This document shows, piece after piece, positions 7,794 to 16,054 of a DNA stretch of 64,000 nucleotides. The notes beneath the pieces were generated by a model, which saw only the letters and a list, made by a program, of their open reading frames with translations, ran no database searches and was not told the origin of the DNA. The position numbers were made by a program, and so were the translations under genes. The DNA is from Bog-756 sp963703145 (lineage in GTDB: Bacteria; Actinomycetota; Acidimicrobiia; Acidimicrobiales; RAAP-2). Position 1 is the first letter of the stretch; each line of letters opens with the position of its first letter. The DNA is taken from assembly GCA_963703145.1 (NCBI GenBank), contig OY969793.1, forward strand, positions 682,001-746,000, written 5' to 3'.

Positions 7794-10238
7794 TCAGGCG
7801 CCTGGCTCCTCATTGTCGCGAGGTGCCACAGCGTCAGGCCCCGGCCTGGACCTCCGGACCCGCACGAACACCAGCGATCCGGCCAGGAACAGTGCGGCCA
7901 GGATGGCTACCGTGACGGTCACCTCGCTGTGCGGGGGGAGGTAGCTGAAGTGGAGGGTGGTGGTCCCCGCCGGCACGTTGACCTCCTGGAACAGCTTCCC
8001 CGGGCTGGCGTTGTCCTGGCGGACCGTGGCGGAGTACCCGGCACCGGTGGCTTTCCAGCCCGGGAAGTACTCCACCCGGCGGACCAGGGTGCTCGGCCGG
8101 TCGCAGCGCACCGTCGCCTCGTCCCATCCCTTCGTGACCACCGTGCACGGGGCCCGGGTGCCCCCGGTGCTGGCTTGGGGCTGGAGTGCGAACGCGGCGG
8201 CTGGGGCCGGGAGTTCCCAGATCTCGGCGAAGCTGTCCCGGTAGACCATGCGGGGTCCGGAGGGCCAGGCCGGCGATCCGGTGGCCGGGAACGGCTGGCC
8301 CCGGAGGTCCAGCCCGCTGGCGTCCTCGATGACGTAGCGGACACCGACACCCTCGTATTCGGGCAGGAACGCCGTGAGGGCCTGGGCGGGGGTCAGCCCG
8401 TGGGGGTCGACGGCGTTGCCCCCGCTGAAGTTGTGGGTGGGCGCGTTGGGGTCGAGCGACGCGGCGATGTAGTTGGTCCACGCCTTGGGGGAGGGGAGGT
8501 CGTCCACGTTGACCTGGGCGATCCCGAAGTACGACCCGTAGTTGGGCTGGATGGGGCCGAGGGTGGCGAACCGGTAGGTGCCGAGGTGGGCCTGGAGCCA
8601 GCTGACCGATGCCGTCTGGAGCGGAGTGGGCTTGGGCGCGGAGAGATAGGTGAAGCCCACCAGCAGCACCGACTCCAGGCTCAGGACCCCGGCCATCAGC
8701 AGCCGACCCCGACGCCTGGCCCGTTGTTGTCGGTCCGGATCGGCCGTCCTGCCTGCGGCATGGGGTCGACCCCGGCGCCCGGCGGCCCACCAACCGCCGA
8801 CGGCCAGGACGGCCAGGAGCACCACGGCGGCGACCAGACTGCCTGCCGCGTAGATGTGCCGGTGTGCACCCATGTCGGGGGTGGCGGCCGCGGCGTGGGT
8901 CAGCAGGGGCCAGGCCGTCACCGCCGCCCAGGCGCCCAGCACTGCGGTGACCACCGCACCGGCCACCAGCGTCAGACGGGGGGTGCGCGCCCGGGCGATG
9001 TCGTCCAGGCCGAGTGCAGCCAGGATCACGACGGCCAACTCCCAGGTGGGGGGTGCGTAGCGGTAGAAGGCAGTGTCCTTCAGCCCGGGGGCGGCGGCCA
9101 GGATGTGGACGACCGGTGGGAACCCGTAGGTGCGCAGAAGGCAGACAAGGATCCACAGCCCCAGGCCGATGCGCAAGACCCGCAGCCGCTTCCCGAGGAG
9201 GCCGACCAGCCCACCGGCGATGACCGTGGCGGTCAGGAACCCGCCGACGCTGCCCCACTGGAGGGAGATGGTGTCGACGGCGGTGGTGGAGTGGAAGCCG
9301 AAGATCGGGCCGAGCGAGTAGGGCAGCACCAGCTGGGTCAGACCGGCGGGGGCCAGTGAGACGTTGGAGAACCCGCCCACCAATGAGCCCTTGTCGGCCC
9401 GGGGCAGGTAATCGGTGAACGCCACGAGCAGGGGAGCGGCCAGCGCCACCCCGGTGACCACCCCGGCGCCCAGCTTGAGCGTGATTGACCGCCAGCGGTG
9501 CCGCCCCGGTCCCGCCGTCCGCAAGATGGCCCACCACGCTACGAACAGGCCGTCGATGAGCGTCGTCTCGGGGAAGCCGGCCAGGATGGACAGGGCCAGG
9601 GCCAGGGCCAACAGCTGCCAACCCCCCCGGCGCTGCTGGCGGGCGGCCGTGATTGCCCGCTCCACCCCGAGGAGGCTGAGGGGGAGGAGGGCCACCGGCC
9701 GGATGGGGGCGTGGGCCAGCCAGGCGTAGGTGCCGCACAGCCCGAAGGCCACGCCACCCGCCGTCGACAGCGTCCGGCCCACCCCGAGCCGGCGGACCAG
9801 GGCGTAGGCCGTCCAGCCGGTGAACGCCTCGAGGGCCAACTGCATGACCAGCATGCCCTGGTGCAAGGCGAGTACCAGGGTCAGCGGGAAGAAGGCCCCG
9901 CTCTGCATCTCACCGGCCAGCGGTGTCCCGATCCCCTCGAACGGGTTCCACCACGGGATGTGCCCGTGCAACCAGTCGAGGGCGGCCAGGTGCCCGAGAG
10001 CCTGGGTGGTGTAGCCGGCGTTGGGATCGATGTAGGGGAGGCCCGGCAGCCACCCGTTGGTGGGCGGTGGCGTGAGGTAGGCGTTGATGACCAGCGGATT
10101 GGCCGTGACCAGATGGAGGATGGCCGGGGCATTGGCCACCAGGACGGCGGCCGTGATGCACGCCAATGGCATGAGATGTGACGATCGCGCGGCCAGTCGA
10201 TTCCGGATCGCCTCGTGGAACTGCCTGGTCACCTGCAT
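7794..10238 (-). CDS. YfhO family membrane protein
   Basis: Full-length YfhO-like membrane protein, 814 aa from the ATG at 10238. The luminal motif HIPWWNPFEGIGTPLAGEMQSGAFFPL lies about 100 residues in. About 12 TM segments follow, then a soluble C-terminal domain ending in a beta-sandwich (VNVPAGTTTLHFSYLPP) and a last TM at about residues 770-795. The frame could be extended to 10370, but those extra 44 residues lack membrane character and the ATG at 10238 is preceded by AGAAGG. It has the same architecture as the gene at the start of the window. YfhO proteins are linked to glycosylation of lipoteichoic acid in Firmicutes; the role here is inferred. Confidence 0.8.
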   Translation of the reverse strand: MQVTRQFHEAIRNRLAARSSHLMPLACITAAVLVANAPAILHLVTANPLVINAYLTPPPTNGWLPGLPYIDPNAGYTTQALGHLAALDWLHGHIPWWNPFEGIGTPLAGEMQSGAFFPLTLVLALHQGMLVMQLALEAFTGWTAYALVRRLGVGRTLSTAGGVAFGLCGTYAWLAHAPIRPVALLPLSLLGVERAITAARQQRRGGWQLLALALALSILAGFPETTLIDGLFVAWWAILRTAGPGRHRWRSITLKLGAGVVTGVALAAPLLVAFTDYLPRADKGSLVGGFSNVSLAPAGLTQLVLPYSLGPIFGFHSTTAVDTISLQWGSVGGFLTATVIAGGLVGLLGKRLRVLRIGLGLWILVCLLRTYGFPPVVHILAAAPGLKDTAFYRYAPPTWELAVVILAALGLDDIARARTPRLTLVAGAVVTAVLGAWAAVTAWPLLTHAAAATPDMGAHRHIYAAGSLVAAVVLLAVLAVGGWWAAGRRGRPHAAGRTADPDRQQRARRRGRLLMAGVLSLESVLLVGFTYLSAPKPTPLQTASVSWLQAHLGTYRFATLGPIQPNYGSYFGIAQVNVDDLPSPKAWTNYIAASLDPNAPTHNFSGGNAVDPHGLTPAQALTAFLPEYEGVGVRYVIEDASGLDLRGQPFPATGSPAWPSGPRMVYRDSFAEIWELPAPAAAFALQPQASTGGTRAPCTVVTKGWDEATVRCDRPSTLVRRVEYFPGWKATGAGYSATVRQDNASPGKLFQEVNVPAGTTTLHFSYLPPHSEVTVTVAILAALFLAGSLVFVRVRRSRPGPDAVAPRDNEEPGA

Positions 10239-10474
10239 TGCCTTCTGCCGTGGAGTGGTGATGCCCACCTGCCCGCCAGGGTCTGCCGGAGTATAGGAGA
10301 GCCATGGTCCTGTCCTGGGGCACCTCGGGGATGAATCTCCCGAGCGCAGAGCGGAGTGGTGCCGCGGCACCGATTGCGGGATGATTGAGTACTCAGCCAG
10401 GCTCGACGGGTCGAGCCGGCCGGATGGGGGAGCGGAGCGGTGTACGGATCACATATGGCGATACCTGGACAGTG

Positions 10475-11101
10475 ATGGCCCCCAGTCTGCGCGCACCGGT
10501 CGTCCGGTCCCTTGAGTTGCCCGGATGGCGGATCCGTCTGGCCACCCTGGTGGAGAGTGACTATGAGGCCTGGCTGTCGGTCCGCTCCCGATGCCGGGAC
10601 TGGCTGGTGCCCTGGGAGCCCCGCTCCAAGGGGGCTCCCCTGGCCCCCGAGGATGCCGTCAGTTTCTCTGCCCGGTGCGGCATGCGAGAGCGCGAGCGCC
10701 AACTGGGCAGCGGCTTCGGCTTCGGCATCTTCGTCGAGGGCCGGTTCTCCGGGGAGATCACCCTGTCGTCCATTCAGCGGGGACCGTTCCAGAACGGTGC
10801 CATCGGCTACTGGATCGATCAGGAGCTGGCCGGCTCGGGGTTCATCCCCGAGGCGGTGGTAGTGGTCCTCCAGTTCGCCTTCGAGACCCTCCGCCTCCAC
10901 CGGATCGAGGTGGCCATCATCCCCCGCAACACGGCCAGCCGGCGGGTTGTGGAGAAACTGGCGCTCCGCAACGAGGGGGTGGCCCTCGGCTTCCTGGAGA
11001 TCAACGGCGAGTGGGAGGACCACGTCCGCTACGCCATGACCGCCGAGGAGTGGGGCGTTCGGGGGCCAGAGTTGCGTGCCGCCTGGCTCAAGCGGATCTG
11101 A
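10475..11101 (+). CDS. GNAT family N-acetyltransferase, RimJ/RimL-like
   Basis: Cytoplasmic acetyl-CoA-dependent N-acetyltransferase of 208 aa, similar in size to RimJ/RimL. The central strand and acetyl-CoA region reads GAIGYWIDQELAGSGFIPEAVVVVLQFAF, followed by LRLHRIEVAIIPRNTASRRVVEKLAL, the typical R.E.....N..S..V..K pattern of this subfamily. The target could be a ribosomal protein N-terminus or a small molecule. ATG at 10475 gives a family-sized product; ATG 10424 or TTG 10385 would add 17 or 30 residues without family character. It is the only plus-strand gene between two minus-strand blocks and is divergent from the YfhO protein. Confidence 0.8.
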   Translation: MAPSLRAPVVRSLELPGWRIRLATLVESDYEAWLSVRSRCRDWLVPWEPRSKGAPLAPEDAVSFSARCGMRERERQLGSGFGFGIFVEGRFSGEITLSSIQRGPFQNGAIGYWIDQELAGSGFIPEAVVVVLQFAFETLRLHRIEVAIIPRNTASRRVVEKLALRNEGVALGFLEINGEWEDHVRYAMTAEEWGVRGPELRAAWLKRI

Positions 11102-11139
11102 CCGCATCCGGCCGCTCGGAACGGCGCGCCGCGTAGAGG

Positions 11140-12762
11140 CTAGGTGAGGGCGTAGGGGCCGGTGTAGCTGAGCAGGAAGAAGCCCCACACCAACAGGGTC
11201 ACCACGGTGGCGCCCACCGTCACCAGGATGGGCAGGAAGCGCGACCGGATGATATCGGTCGCATCTGCGGCCAAAATCAAGAGTATGGGCACCGTGGCAT
11301 AGGTGTAGCGGACATCCACCGCCCACTGTTGGCCGTAGCGGATGTACCACATCTCCACCATGTTGAGGGCCCACGGGAGGGCCAGGATGGCACCCCGGAT
11401 CGTCCACAGCCGACGGCCGGTGGCGACGATGAGGACGAGGGCGGCCGGGATGAGCAGGATCGCCACCAGCTGGTCCAGATAGGACAGCGCCGGCTGGCCG
11501 CCCAGGGCGCCGCCCCACTCATCGGGCAGGGTCGGGTTGAGTAGCAGAGCCGCCGTGTCGTTGGGCAGTGCGCCTAGTGAATAGTGGAGATGGTTGGGAT
11601 TGATGATCGGGGTCTGTTCGGCGACCGCGATGGGTCCGGCCGTGAACATGTGGTAGTTGGCCTCGTTGAACGCGAACCACGGCGCCATCACCACCACGGG
11701 CACCGCCACGGCGACGAGGAGGGGCCGCCAGGTCGTGGTCTTGCGCCGCCGCCAGGCCTCGGCGCCCACCACCAGGGCGAACACCGGGATGAGCAACAAC
11801 AGCTCGAGCTCGGTCAGCACGCAGAGGCCCAGCACCAGGCCGGCCACGGCCAGCCTGCGCCCAGAATGACGGGTCCACCCGATCCACAGCTCGGTGGCGA
11901 ACAACACCGCGAGGGGCACGGCCAGGGCCAGGTTGGAGATGAGGACGAAGCGCACCACGACGCCGGGCAGGGCCATGAAGACGAGCACCATCGACCATCC
12001 GATGAGCCAGCGTTCCCGGAGGACCACCCGGGCCAGCCGGCCGGCCAGCGCCACCGATGCCAGCAGCAGGACGACGTCGAACAGACGGACGGCATAGACC
12101 TTGTCGACGTAGTTGGACGTGAGAAGAAAGGCGGGTGCGGCCGCCAGGTAGTACAGGGGAGGTTGGAACGCCTCGTAACTCAGCCGCGACAGCCCGTGGA
12201 CCCTCGACGACGGATAGGTGCGGGGGTAGACGTGATGGGCCACGGCGACCACCTGGGGCGGGTTCTTGGACTTCCCCAGCACCGGCAGCGAGCCGTGCTC
12301 TGCGATCTGTTCGATGTAGGCGAAGTGAGCGCCCTCGTCGACCGGGGAGAAGTACGCCAGCTTGAACGCGCCGAAGATCCCGGCGGTGGCGATCACCCCG
12401 ATCTGGACCACGAGCACTACCACCAGTGCCCACCGCCAGAAGGTGCTGAGTCCCGGCGGCATGACCCAGGGGCCGGCTCGGTGCTGCTCAGCCGGTGCGG
12501 GGTCGACCCGGTGCCGGGTTCGTCCGGCGATGCTGGCGGGAAGGACGGCACGCAGCCGGGACAACCGGGCAATCCCATCCTCACCCCGTTGCGCCCCGTC
12601 GGCGGTGGTGCCAGGGTCGTCGGTGGTCGGCGTGCCGATGGTCGTGCTGACGTCGGCCGCAGCCTCCACGGTCATGCCCGGCGCGGTGTCGTCAAGGACG
12701 GTGTCACCCAGCACGGCCGAGGGATCGTTCACCGGAGTGGTCTGTACTACTTCGCTGGTCAC
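11140..12762 (-). CDS. GT-C-like membrane protein (DUF2142-like)
   Basis: Polytopic membrane protein, 540 aa from a GTG at 12762 that follows GGGGAG by about 10 bases. The first luminal loop has FSPVDEGAHFAYIEQIAEHGSLPVLG, the acidic-histidine loop motif of DUF2142/GT-C sugar transferases. Another loop, SRLSYEAFQPPLYYLAAAP, resembles the acceptor-side motif of the same group. About 12 hydrophobic segments follow a proline- and threonine-rich cytoplasmic N-terminus. The frame is open back to 13005, but that part overlaps the upstream epimerase gene and is probably not used. A polyprenyl-phosphate-sugar-dependent transferase role is inferred. Confidence 0.7.
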   Translation of the reverse strand: MTSEVVQTTPVNDPSAVLGDTVLDDTAPGMTVEAAADVSTTIGTPTTDDPGTTADGAQRGEDGIARLSRLRAVLPASIAGRTRHRVDPAPAEQHRAGPWVMPPGLSTFWRWALVVVLVVQIGVIATAGIFGAFKLAYFSPVDEGAHFAYIEQIAEHGSLPVLGKSKNPPQVVAVAHHVYPRTYPSSRVHGLSRLSYEAFQPPLYYLAAAPAFLLTSNYVDKVYAVRLFDVVLLLASVALAGRLARVVLRERWLIGWSMVLVFMALPGVVVRFVLISNLALAVPLAVLFATELWIGWTRHSGRRLAVAGLVLGLCVLTELELLLLIPVFALVVGAEAWRRRKTTTWRPLLVAVAVPVVVMAPWFAFNEANYHMFTAGPIAVAEQTPIINPNHLHYSLGALPNDTAALLLNPTLPDEWGGALGGQPALSYLDQLVAILLIPAALVLIVATGRRLWTIRGAILALPWALNMVEMWYIRYGQQWAVDVRYTYATVPILLILAADATDIIRSRFLPILVTVGATVVTLLVWGFFLLSYTGPYALT

Positions 12763-12862
12763 TTCGGATCCGCTCCCCGACTGGAACAGGCCTGCTGATC
12801 GTGGCCGCCCGCCGGATGGGACCGGGTCGAGCGGAGCTTCGGCCAGGAATGGTAGTGCGGGA

Positions 12863-13909
12863 TCAGCCGTCGATGCCCCGGACGACCGCCGGGGAGTGAC
12901 GGAAGAACTGTTCCACGTCCTGCTCGTAGCGGTAGGTGTCGCCCCCGTCACCGGTGGATCGTCGCAGGTTGTTGGCCCGGGCGAAGCTCTCGACAGCACC
13001 GGCACTGGTGTAGCGGTACTCGAACCCGGCCTCGATCAGCTTGGTGGTGTCCACCCCGCGGCCGAACCGGATGAGGCCCTCCATCTCCGGTGGGAACTGG
13101 AGCGCCCCCAGGCGCTGCAGCGGGGCGGCGAAGGCCCGGGGCATGTAGGGCGGGAGAGGCAGCAAGAAGGCGTTGCAGATGGCGGCCACCTCGCTCCAGG
13201 GGAGCTTGCCGGCACCGGCGACGTTGAACACCCCGGGAATCTGGTGCCCGGTCACGTACTCCAGCGCCCGGACCACGTCGTCCTCCTCGACGAACTGGAC
13301 CAGGGGGTCGAAGCCGGCGATGCAGGGCAGCCGTCGCCGCCGGAGGTTGTAGCTGATCGGCGTGATGATGTCGGTGCCCAAGACGTTGGCGAACCGCAGC
13401 ACCGACACCACCAGGTGGGGGTTGTCCTCAGCGAAGTCCTTCACGAGTGATTCCACCTCGATGAGCGACCGCTCGAGGCGGGTCCGGACCGGGCTCTTGC
13501 GCCGGTCGCCCTCTCGGAACCAGGTCGGGTCGGTTTCGGCGGCTCCGTAGATGTGGGTGGAGGATTTGACCACCACCTGGCGAACGGACGACCCGGCGGT
13601 CCCGGCCGCGGCTAGCAGGTTGAGAGTTCCGATGACGTTGATCTCGTGGAGGACCCGGGTCGGGACGTTGACCGAGTTGGTCTCGAGGAAGGTGTGGACG
13701 ATGGTGTCGACCTGGGTGGCACGCACGATGCGGTTGAGGATGGAGTATTTCTGGTCCGACCGGACGAACTCGGTCCGCTCCAGGGGCACCCGGGGCTCGT
13801 TGGCGCCGAGGCCCAAGATCATCTCCACATCCGGCTCGCCTTCGAGCGCCTGGGCCATGCGGCCGCCCCAGAAGGTGTCGAGCCCGGTGATGAGGACGCG
13901 TCGGCCCAC
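12863..13909 (-). CDS. NAD-dependent epimerase/dehydratase family protein (GalE2/Rv0501-like)
   Basis: Extended short-chain dehydrogenase of 348 aa. The N-terminus RRVLITGLDTFWGGRMAQAL is a variant of the GxxGxxG nucleotide-binding loop in which the second and third glycines are shifted (GLDTFWGG). VVVKSSTHIYGA gives the Ser/Thr and Tyr region, but the usual YxxxK motif is not clear, so catalysis is uncertain. The GTG start at 13909 lies 2 bp after the acyltransferase stop, which marks a coupled pair. The longer open frame upstream runs through the acyltransferase and is not real. The same gene order, acyltransferase plus an SDR of this type, is known from mycobacteria (Rv0502 and Rv0501/galE2). 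Confidence 0.75.
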   Translation of the reverse strand: MGRRVLITGLDTFWGGRMAQALEGEPDVEMILGLGANEPRVPLERTEFVRSDQKYSILNRIVRATQVDTIVHTFLETNSVNVPTRVLHEINVIGTLNLLAAAGTAGSSVRQVVVKSSTHIYGAAETDPTWFREGDRRKSPVRTRLERSLIEVESLVKDFAEDNPHLVVSVLRFANVLGTDIITPISYNLRRRRLPCIAGFDPLVQFVEEDDVVRALEYVTGHQIPGVFNVAGAGKLPWSEVAAICNAFLLPLPPYMPRAFAAPLQRLGALQFPPEMEGLIRFGRGVDTTKLIEAGFEYRYTSAGAVESFARANNLRRSTGDGGDTYRYEQDVEQFFRHSPAVVRGIDG

Positions 13910-13911
13910 GG

Positions 13912-14931
13912 TCAGCCGAACCAGATGCTGCGACGTTCGCGCAGCATGTCGTGGAGGGCGTCCTGCAGGGTGGCCCGGATGCCTTCGGCCTCGTCCATCA
14001 CCCGGCTCCTCGAGTAGCGGTCCTGGCCCGGCTCGACGTCGAAGGTGACCGGATCGAGCACCCGGAGCTTGATCTTCACCGGGAAGTAGGTCACGTAGCC
14101 GAGCGGTCCCATCAGCATGGCGTTGGCGGTCACCGGGAAGTAGGGGAGGCCGAGCAGCTTGGCGACGGCTGGCACCCGGAACAGGATGGGCATGGACTCC
14201 TCGGCACCCACCACGGCGATGGGGATGACCGGCACGCCGGCCCGCATGGCGATCTCGACGAAGCCGCCCCGGCCGAAGCGGCGCAGCCGGTAGCGGTCGG
14301 TGTAGGTCTTGGAGGTGGCCTTGGTCCCCTCGGGGAACACCAGGGCCAGCTGCTGCTGATCGTGGAGGAGGCGGTAGGCGTTGTCGGGGTGGGCCGGCAC
14401 CCCACCGGTCCTCGACCACATGGTGCCCACCACCGGGAGCGTGCGGAAGAAGTAGTCGGCCAGGCCGTAGACGGGTCGGCCGAGCTCCTCTTCGATGCCG
14501 TGCATGATGGCCGGCGCGTCCGAGGGGATGGCCCCGGCGTGGTTGGCGATGAGCAGGGCCCCGCCGTGGTGGGGGATCTTCTCCAGACCCTCCCACTCCA
14601 CCCGGAACCAGTACTTGTACATGGGGTCGTAGAGGCGCCGGACGATCGAGCGCATGTGCTCGGACCGTCCCCATTCGTCGACGTCCGAGCGTCGCGGGTC
14701 ATGGGGCTGGGGGGCGTCGGGCTGGACGGCCGCCACCGGCAGGTAGGACACGGCGGCCACCGAGTCGGCCAAGGCCGCGTCGACGGGCGAGTCGTCGTGG
14801 GGCTCGGTGGACAGGGTGTCCCCACCCATCCTGTCAGAGGTCGTGCCGACACCAGGATGGGCGACCTGGGACTCCTCCTGGTGCGGGTCGGCCCTGGTGG
14901 TGTCCGACGGCTCCGCGCTCACCTCGACCAT
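13912..14931 (-). CDS. Lysophospholipid acyltransferase family protein (PlsC/MGAT-like)
   Basis: 339-aa membrane-associated acyltransferase. LLIANHAGAIPSDAPAI (about residues 127-142) supplies the catalytic His131 with Asp138. The HX6D spacing and the NH-G-P-D pattern match the MGAT-like branch better than classical PlsC, which has HX4D. The glycerophosphate/acceptor motif VFPEGTK is at 197-203. An N-terminal extension of about 90 residues is acidic and probably disordered. It would acylate a glycerolipid, glycolipid or related acceptor at the inner membrane face. It is followed after 2 bp by the epimerase-like gene, arguing for a shared pathway. The substrate is unknown. Confidence 0.8.
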   Translation of the reverse strand: MVEVSAEPSDTTRADPHQEESQVAHPGVGTTSDRMGGDTLSTEPHDDSPVDAALADSVAAVSYLPVAAVQPDAPQPHDPRRSDVDEWGRSEHMRSIVRRLYDPMYKYWFRVEWEGLEKIPHHGGALLIANHAGAIPSDAPAIMHGIEEELGRPVYGLADYFFRTLPVVGTMWSRTGGVPAHPDNAYRLLHDQQQLALVFPEGTKATSKTYTDRYRLRRFGRGGFVEIAMRAGVPVIPIAVVGAEESMPILFRVPAVAKLLGLPYFPVTANAMLMGPLGYVTYFPVKIKLRVLDPVTFDVEPGQDRYSRSRVMDEAEGIRATLQDALHDMLRERRSIWFG

Positions 14932-14980
14932 CGTAGTGGAGCGCTCATCGTGGCCAGCATGGCCCGGACGGACCTGCTGA

Positions 14981-15994
14981 TCAGGACGACGCGTCGAGCC
15001 GGCCCGACAGGGGGCCGAGTGCTTCCAGGGTGGCCAGCGTCGAGGCCCGGCGCCGCACGTCCAGGTCGCCGAACTCTGCCTGCAGGGCCGAGAGCACCTC
15101 GGCGGCCCGGTCCTGGTCGACCAGCGGGAGCAGCACCGTCACCGCGGTCGAACCGCGCACCACCGGCATGGGCGTGGCGCCCAGCGTGGCGGCCACCACG
15201 GCGGCGACCTCGGCTGCCAACCCTGCGGTGTCCACCGTTCCGGGCCGACCGGCGACGAGGATCGTCGGGATTGGGGGAGACGGCAGGAGTCCGAGCCTGG
15301 AGCGGTAGACGTCGCCCAGCATGGAGACCGAATCGTGGAGGGGGTGGATGGTGCTCCCGGGCACGTGTCTCCAGTAGACGGGGACCTCCGCGGTCCGCAG
15401 CCCGAGTTGCTGGGCCCGGGCCAGGATCTCCACGTCGAAGGCGAATCGGTCGATGCGGACCAGGTGGAAGAGCAGGCGGGCCACCGGTGTCCGGAAGGCC
15501 TTGAAGCCACACTGGGTGTCGTGCAGGCCCAGCCCGGTGCCTACGGTGACCAGTCGGTTGAACAGGTTGCCCATGACCGAGCGCAGGGCGTAGGTGCTCT
15601 CCACCATGGAGTCGGGCAGGGCCCGGGACCCGATGACCAGATCAGTGGTGCGCAGTCCCTCGAGCAGGTGGGGCACGGCCCTCGGGTCGATGGCGAAATC
15701 GGCATCCATGTAGGCGGTACAGGCCCCTTCGGCCAGGGAGACCCCGGTCCGGACGGCGGCCCCCTTGCCCCGGTTGACCGGGTGGCTGACCACCTGGTGG
15801 TGGGGGACGTGGCTCAGGAGGGACCGTGCCGCCTCGGCCGTGCCGTCGGTGCTGCCGTCGTCCACCACCACGAGCTGGGTGTGGTCGAGGTCGATGGCGC
15901 CGTCACCGACGGCGGCGTCGAATCGCTTGATGCCCTCGCCCAGGCGGTGGGCTTCGTTGAAGGCGGGGACGATGATGGTCAGGTCGAGAGCCAT
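14981..15994 (-). CDS. GT2 glycosyltransferase, dolichyl-phosphate glucose/mannose synthase-like
   Basis: 337 aa. The GT2 nucleotide-sugar fold is clear: IIVPAFNEAHRLGEGI (7-22), LVVVDDGSTDGTAEAA (41-56), NRGKGAAVRTGV (74-85), DADF (97-100) and GSRAL. The LHDTQCGFKAF segment (about 157-167) is diagnostic of the polyprenyl-phosphate glucosyltransferase group, which makes polyprenyl-P-glucose or -mannose used by GT-C enzymes. That fits the GT-C-like membrane proteins on both sides. The C-terminal 95 residues form a separate region without a TM and are not recognised. ATG at 15994 begins directly at the first beta strand. Confidence 0.85.
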   Translation of the reverse strand: MALDLTIIVPAFNEAHRLGEGIKRFDAAVGDGAIDLDHTQLVVVDDGSTDGTAEAARSLLSHVPHHQVVSHPVNRGKGAAVRTGVSLAEGACTAYMDADFAIDPRAVPHLLEGLRTTDLVIGSRALPDSMVESTYALRSVMGNLFNRLVTVGTGLGLHDTQCGFKAFRTPVARLLFHLVRIDRFAFDVEILARAQQLGLRTAEVPVYWRHVPGSTIHPLHDSVSMLGDVYRSRLGLLPSPPIPTILVAGRPGTVDTAGLAAEVAAVVAATLGATPMPVVRGSTAVTVLLPLVDQDRAAEVLSALQAEFGDLDVRRRASTLATLEALGPLSGRLDASS

Positions 15995-16054
15995 AGGACG
16001 TTGGGTGGACCCTATGCCGTCACTGTGGCTCGTTGGGGTCGGGCGGCGATGGGG

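Noticed and set aside
7929..9359. 476-codon plus-strand open frame
   Set aside because: Antisense to the YfhO protein; Gly/Gln-rich, no family motif.
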